Shown piece after piece: positions 60,191 through 64,000 of a stretch of DNA of 64,000 nucleotides. The notes below the pieces were generated by a model. The model worked only from the letters and a program-made list of their open reading frames with translations. It did no database searches and had not been told where the DNA came from. Each line of letters starts with the position of its first letter. The first letter of the stretch is position 1. Source of the stretch: Begonia masoniana (lineage: Eukaryota; Streptophyta; Magnoliopsida; Cucurbitales; Begoniaceae); assembly GCA_022432975.1 (NCBI GenBank), contig CM039508.1:50185646-50249645 (forward strand), in the 5' to 3' direction. Both the position numbers and the translations under genes were made by a program.

Positions 60191-60509
60191 TGTTAACACA
60201 TGTGAGAGGGTAGAACTCATCCCCAAAAGCTAGCTCGAGGAGAGAGAGAATCTCCCTTACATATATACAAAGCGCAGGCCCATCCAATAAGCGATGTGGG
60301 ACAAATACAATTATCAATACATGTCTTCATGCATAGCGTGTCTGGGCCGGTTCAATTCCCACTATCGTCTAGTTTTGATACTATGTTAACACATGTGAGA
60401 TGGTAGAACTCATCCCCAAACGCTAGCTCAAAGAGAGAGAGAATCTCTCTCTCATATATATAAAGCGCAGGTTCATCCAATAGGCGATATGAGACAAACA
60501 CAATTAGCA
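60191..60509 (-). mobile_element. TRIM retrotransposon, 319 bp
   Basis: Two LTRs of 125-126 bp (60191-60315 and 60384-60509) share TGTTAACACATGTGAGA, GGTAGAACTCATCCCCAAA, AGAGAGAGAATCTC and CATCCAATA. On the minus strand they start TG(A/C)TAATTG and end GTGTTAACA. The 68-bp internal segment has a PBS-like TAGTATCAAAAC directly beside the 5' LTR. The flanking 5-mers (GTATT and ATAGT) do not match, so a target duplication is not confirmed. No coding capacity. Confidence 0.82.
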
Positions 60510-61438
60510 ATAGTCCTAATTTGTCTGAGGTATGTGGAGTCCGCAGTCAACTAGTTTTTCCATTACAATATTGTTCATTTTGGACGGAAGTTCACAAATT
60601 TGTTTTTAAAATTATCTCAAAACGTATTATATTAAGAAGAGATGATGAATTTTCTCATAAACTATTCTCTTTGTACTTTTCAAATTAACGTGAGTTTGTG
60701 TATCTCATTGATATGAACGGAGACCACACAATCAACAGAATCTTGAATTGTTTTTTCTTCGCAAGAGTGGACTACCACAAGGCCAAAAGTAACAAGCATG
60801 ACTAATATTGTTTGAAAATAGTTTTTAAGAAAATAATTTTGAATTAAAATACATTTTGTTACCAAGATCAAATGATTAATTTTACAAATTTAATCACAAT
60901 TGACATAAAAAAATGGATATATAATATTCTTAAAACTAAGGCCCAATTCCTTGGTTTTCTTAAGCCAATGTCTGGCCCTTTCTATTCTTTGTAATAGACT
61001 TGTGTAATTTAAGCTTAAATTTTCTCTCAAGTAACATTTTAAAAATAATCAATTTTTGTATTGCATAATATAAATTAATAATTAATTTAATTAAAAATCA
61101 TGAACCTAAAAAAAATCTAAAATTCAAGACTTACTTAGTGTTAGTGTGTAAATTAATTCAAGATACAATAAATAATGTCACAACAAATTACATTACTATT
61201 AACACAAAAGTGAGTTACATTGATAAAATTGAATTTTAGAGGAAGACCGAGAATAGAGAGAGTGCATGGGTCAATGATAGAGTCGGTGACACGTCATCCT
61301 CATTAGTTGGTCGGGCTCTGCCAAACTCAATCTAGTTCGAGATCAAGCTCACTGGCCTTGGACAAGCCCATGGGCTAGCCTGAGCCAAAAATTATTGGCC
61401 CGACCTGATTTGGTCGTGGGTCGATTGCCAATCCTGTG
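60510..61438. other. AT-rich intergenic DNA with hAT-like debris
   Basis: Mostly AT-rich. 61310-61430 carries GGTCGGGCTC and GGCCCGACC-type words like those near 6840 and 57520. No gene is seen. Confidence 0.4.
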
Positions 61439-62140
61439 CCAGCTCCACGTTCATTGAATTCACGACAAACTCACGTTCTAAATCCGTATTCGCATGATCA
61501 AGGCCTCCACATCTGCAAGAAATTCAAAGATTAGGTATATTGGGAAGAAATAGGTTTGAAGTTGAACAAAAAAGTTAGTATGTTGTGGTAATGTGGGTCA
61601 AGTGTGAGGTAATTTACCATTTCCAAGAGCAATTTTCAAATATCACAACTGCCCTTTTCCCTTTTTTATTTGGGTGATGTTTGTGCACATGATCCCACTA
61701 TCCTATCCTAAAGTGGGTTTAACTTAAACTCAATAAAATACTCTCTCAAGGATAAGTCTACACTTAAATTTTGACAAAGTCCTTTGAACACATCCTCTAC
61801 GTTTAAGGGTTTGCAGTCTTTTAGGGGATACTTTTGAAACTTCATTGCAGCCTACTTCCTTTGTTCCACGTCTTCAACTTAGGAATGTCATCAAATAAAT
61901 AGGTCAAATTTAGCCATCAACTTTTAATACGTAATTAAAATTAAATATTTTTAACAAAAAATATATAAAATAAATCTTACACATAATACAAGTTTATCTG
62001 TTGAAAGCAAAGATGATCCAAAATTGTAAAATTGCTCAGATCTACAGTTCAATAATATTTGGAAAAAGTGAAAGAATTTGCATATTTCAGCTCACCCGAG
62101 TTTTACAAACTAGAATTTGAAAGTTGAACAAATCTTCGAC
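61439..62140 (+). repeat. Direct duplication, copy 1
   Basis: Aligns with 62395-63097 at an offset of 956 bp: AGCTCCACGTTCATTGAATT against AGCTCCACATTCATTGAATT, then AAATCCGTATTCGCAT, AGTATGTTGTGGTAATGTGG and TTGACAAAGTCCTTT. Divergence of several percent with small indels suggests an old duplication. The intervening 62300-62394 is itself similar to 63098-63175, so the repeat unit continues. Confidence 0.85.
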
Positions 62141-62394
62141 ACCCAAATTTAGTTTTTGACATTTAAGCTACCATAATTTGAAAATCAAAATCTAGAAACT
62201 ATTTTTATATCACTCCAAAAAATAACATCTCATCCATTGTCGGTACAAGATTGGTATTAGAGATGTTAAGCCAGCCTGTCCGCTCAACCTGTCATTGTAG
62301 CAAGTCGAGCGTGGCTTAGCTCGCTACAGTGATGAGCCACGCCTACCTTGGGCAACAGGCCTAGTTGAGCATGTTGGGGATCAGAGCTGGCTCG

Positions 62395-63097
62395 CCAGCT
62401 CCACATTCATTGAATTCAAGACAAACTCACTTTCTAAATCCGTATTCGCATAATCAAGACCTCCACATCTTCAAGAAATTCAAAGATTGGGTATATTGGG
62501 AAGAGATAGGGTTTGAAGTTGAACAAAAAGTCAGTATGTTGTGGTAATGTGGGTCAAAGAGTGAGCAATTTTCAAATATCACAACTGCTCTTTTCCCATT
62601 TTTTATTTGGATGATGTTTGTGTACATGAACCCACTATCCTATCCGAGAGTGGGTTTAACTTAAAATCAATAAAATACTTTCTCAAGGATAAGTCTACAC
62701 TTAAATTTTGACAAAGTCCTTTAAACATATCCTTTACATTAAAGGGTTTGCAGTCTTTTAGAGGATACTTTTGAAACTTCATTGCAGCCTACTTCCTTTC
62801 TTCCACTTCTTCAACTTAAAAATGACATCAAATAAATAGGTTAAATTTAGACGTCAACTTTTGATACGTAATCAAAATTAAATATTTTTAACGAAAAATA
62901 TATAAAATAAATCTTACACATAATACAAGTTTGTCTGCTGAAAATAAAGATGATCCAAGATCGTAGAATTGCGCAGATCTGTAATTCAATAATGTTTGGA
63001 AAAATTGAAGGGAGATTGTTACAAAATTTGCAAATTTCGGCTCACAAGGGTTTTACAAGCTAGAGTTTTGAAGTTTATAGGTTTTGAACAAATATTT
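62395..63097 (+). repeat. Direct duplication, copy 2
   Basis: Second copy of the segment at 61439. It lacks the stretch present near 61610-61625 in copy 1. It ends against a GCTGGCTCGCCAC motif leading into the hAT-like element. Confidence 0.85.
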
Positions 63098-63235
63098 GTC
63101 ACTGTAGCGAGTCGAACCACGCCTGGCTCAAGCGATGGGCCGAGCCAAGCATGTTGGGGGATTGGAGCTGGCTCGCCACTCTCTCTTTCTCATTGGGCCC
63201 ACTCTCTCTCTCCTCCCCCTTCCATTTTCCCTCCT

Positions 63236-64000
63236 CTATAAATATACTAAAATCTAGTCAAATTTTTTCATCAGATTTTCTCTCAATCTCTCATTCACAT
63301 ACTTCCGAATTTTAGTGCTCAATCGATCTCTCTTGTTCTTACCAATTTTTACACTTTTTGTATTCATTCAACAAGGTATATATTAAAATTTATTTATTTA
63401 ATATATTTTTCTATTGTTGTTAATTTTAGGTGTATGATTTGACATTTTTTGTATGAATTTTTATAAGTTTCGTATACATGGAGGTGATCACAAATTCACA
63501 CTACCAACAAATTATTGTTCATCAATTGGATTTGTAGTATCAATTTCTCATTTTGAAATTTATTTTTAATAATTGTAGATCCATGTGATTATAATATTGA
63601 GAATATCGATGATGGTATTGAAAAAAATATGGAGTTAAATCTTGCATTTTCAATAGAACAATTATCTGCATAAGCATCCACTTCTTCACCTAAAAAAAAA
63701 GAACAAAACATTTGAAGTATGAAAATATTTTGAAATGAAAGAAATTAAAATTAGTATAAATATTTTGCAATGAAAGAAATTAAAATTGATAGAAATGTAG
63801 AATTTATAGTTCAATGCAACTATTGTATTAAAAATTATGCATATATTTCCGGTAGTTCAACTAATACATTTGGTAGATATTATAAAAAATGTCACATAAA
63901 CAAGCAATTAAGAGATCATACACAAAGATTATTGAATACTAGTGGTAGTGTCATTTTTTAATATTCACAAAATAAAATGAAAAAATGAATAGCAAAACTT
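63236..64000 (+). mobile_element. 5' end of a hAT-like transposase locus, continues past the edge
   Basis: TATAAATA at about 63237 follows a CT-rich stretch. A transcript-like leader with a possible donor (CAACAAG then GTATAT, about 63376) comes next. Downstream, 63770-63961 encodes VEFIVQCNYCIKNYAYISGS and FGRYYKKCH. The CX2C...CH spacing is reminiscent of a BED zinc finger at the start of hAT transposases, although one expected His is replaced. The frame stops at 63961, so the remnant is probably broken. Confidence 0.45.

Noticed and set aside
63770..63961. Complete zinc-finger gene
   Set aside because: The frame is short, has no start context or partner exons in the window, and the finger is imperfect; treated as a hAT-like remnant.

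Overview
The window is nuclear DNA from a flowering plant, most likely a eudicot; the species cannot be fixed from sequence alone. The evidence is AT-rich sequence, split genes with short GT-AG introns, and plant-restricted genes: a DYW-type PPR editing factor, an AGCVIII kinase with the DFD signature, a CYP94 P450 and an alcohol-forming fatty acyl-CoA reductase. Plant LTR, TRIM, Mutator-like and hAT-like repeats fill the rest. There are no prokaryotic or organellar features.

Layout. 1-6.5 kb holds a 312-nt foldback repeat, an alpha/beta-hydrolase gene (minus, 4 coding exons, one GC-AG intron) and an intronless DYW PPR gene (minus) with a one-base frameshift. 6.9-9.9 kb has two inverted low-complexity tracts, (A)nC and (T)nG; the second interrupts a TRIM element. 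11.3-17.7 kb has a complete 320-bp TRIM, then a 10-exon fatty acyl-CoA reductase gene (plus). That gene carries a single frameshift in exon 5 and a second complete TRIM in intron 5. 18.0-32.9 kb is a nested retrotransposon block: a Copia element whose gag is split by two other LTR sequences. Each of those has become a large, nearly perfect minisatellite (59 x 44 bp; 63 x 49/50 bp). The 3' half of the Copia is duplicated in tandem. 33.7-38.2 kb has transposon-protein remnants and a 1.3-kb solo LTR that is the relative, and likely source, of the 49-bp minisatellite. 39.6-41.4 kb is a CYP94C-type P450 gene with a G-box and TATA box. 42.2-47.8 kb is a 5.6-kb Mutator-like element with terminal inverted repeats, a MuDR-type transposase remnant and a second ORF family. 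49.2-59.5 kb is the gene-rich part: a small protein with a C-X9-C-X9-C-X9-C ladder, a PINOID-class AGC kinase (minus) divergent from a COX7a-like gene (plus), and a stress-response A/B-barrel protein. 60-64 kb has another TRIM, a 0.7-kb tandem duplication and the 5' end of a hAT-like element.

The host genes do not form a cluster or pathway. Their roles are cuticle or alcohol lipids (FAR), jasmonate turnover (CYP94C), auxin transport polarity (kinase), respiration (COX7a-like) and organelle RNA editing (PPR). What stands out is repeat biology: LTR-embedded minisatellites, TRIM families sharing a non-coding internal segment, and a duplication whose differences look like long-read indel errors. 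That last point means the frameshifts in the two otherwise intact genes should be checked against reads before they are called pseudogenes.
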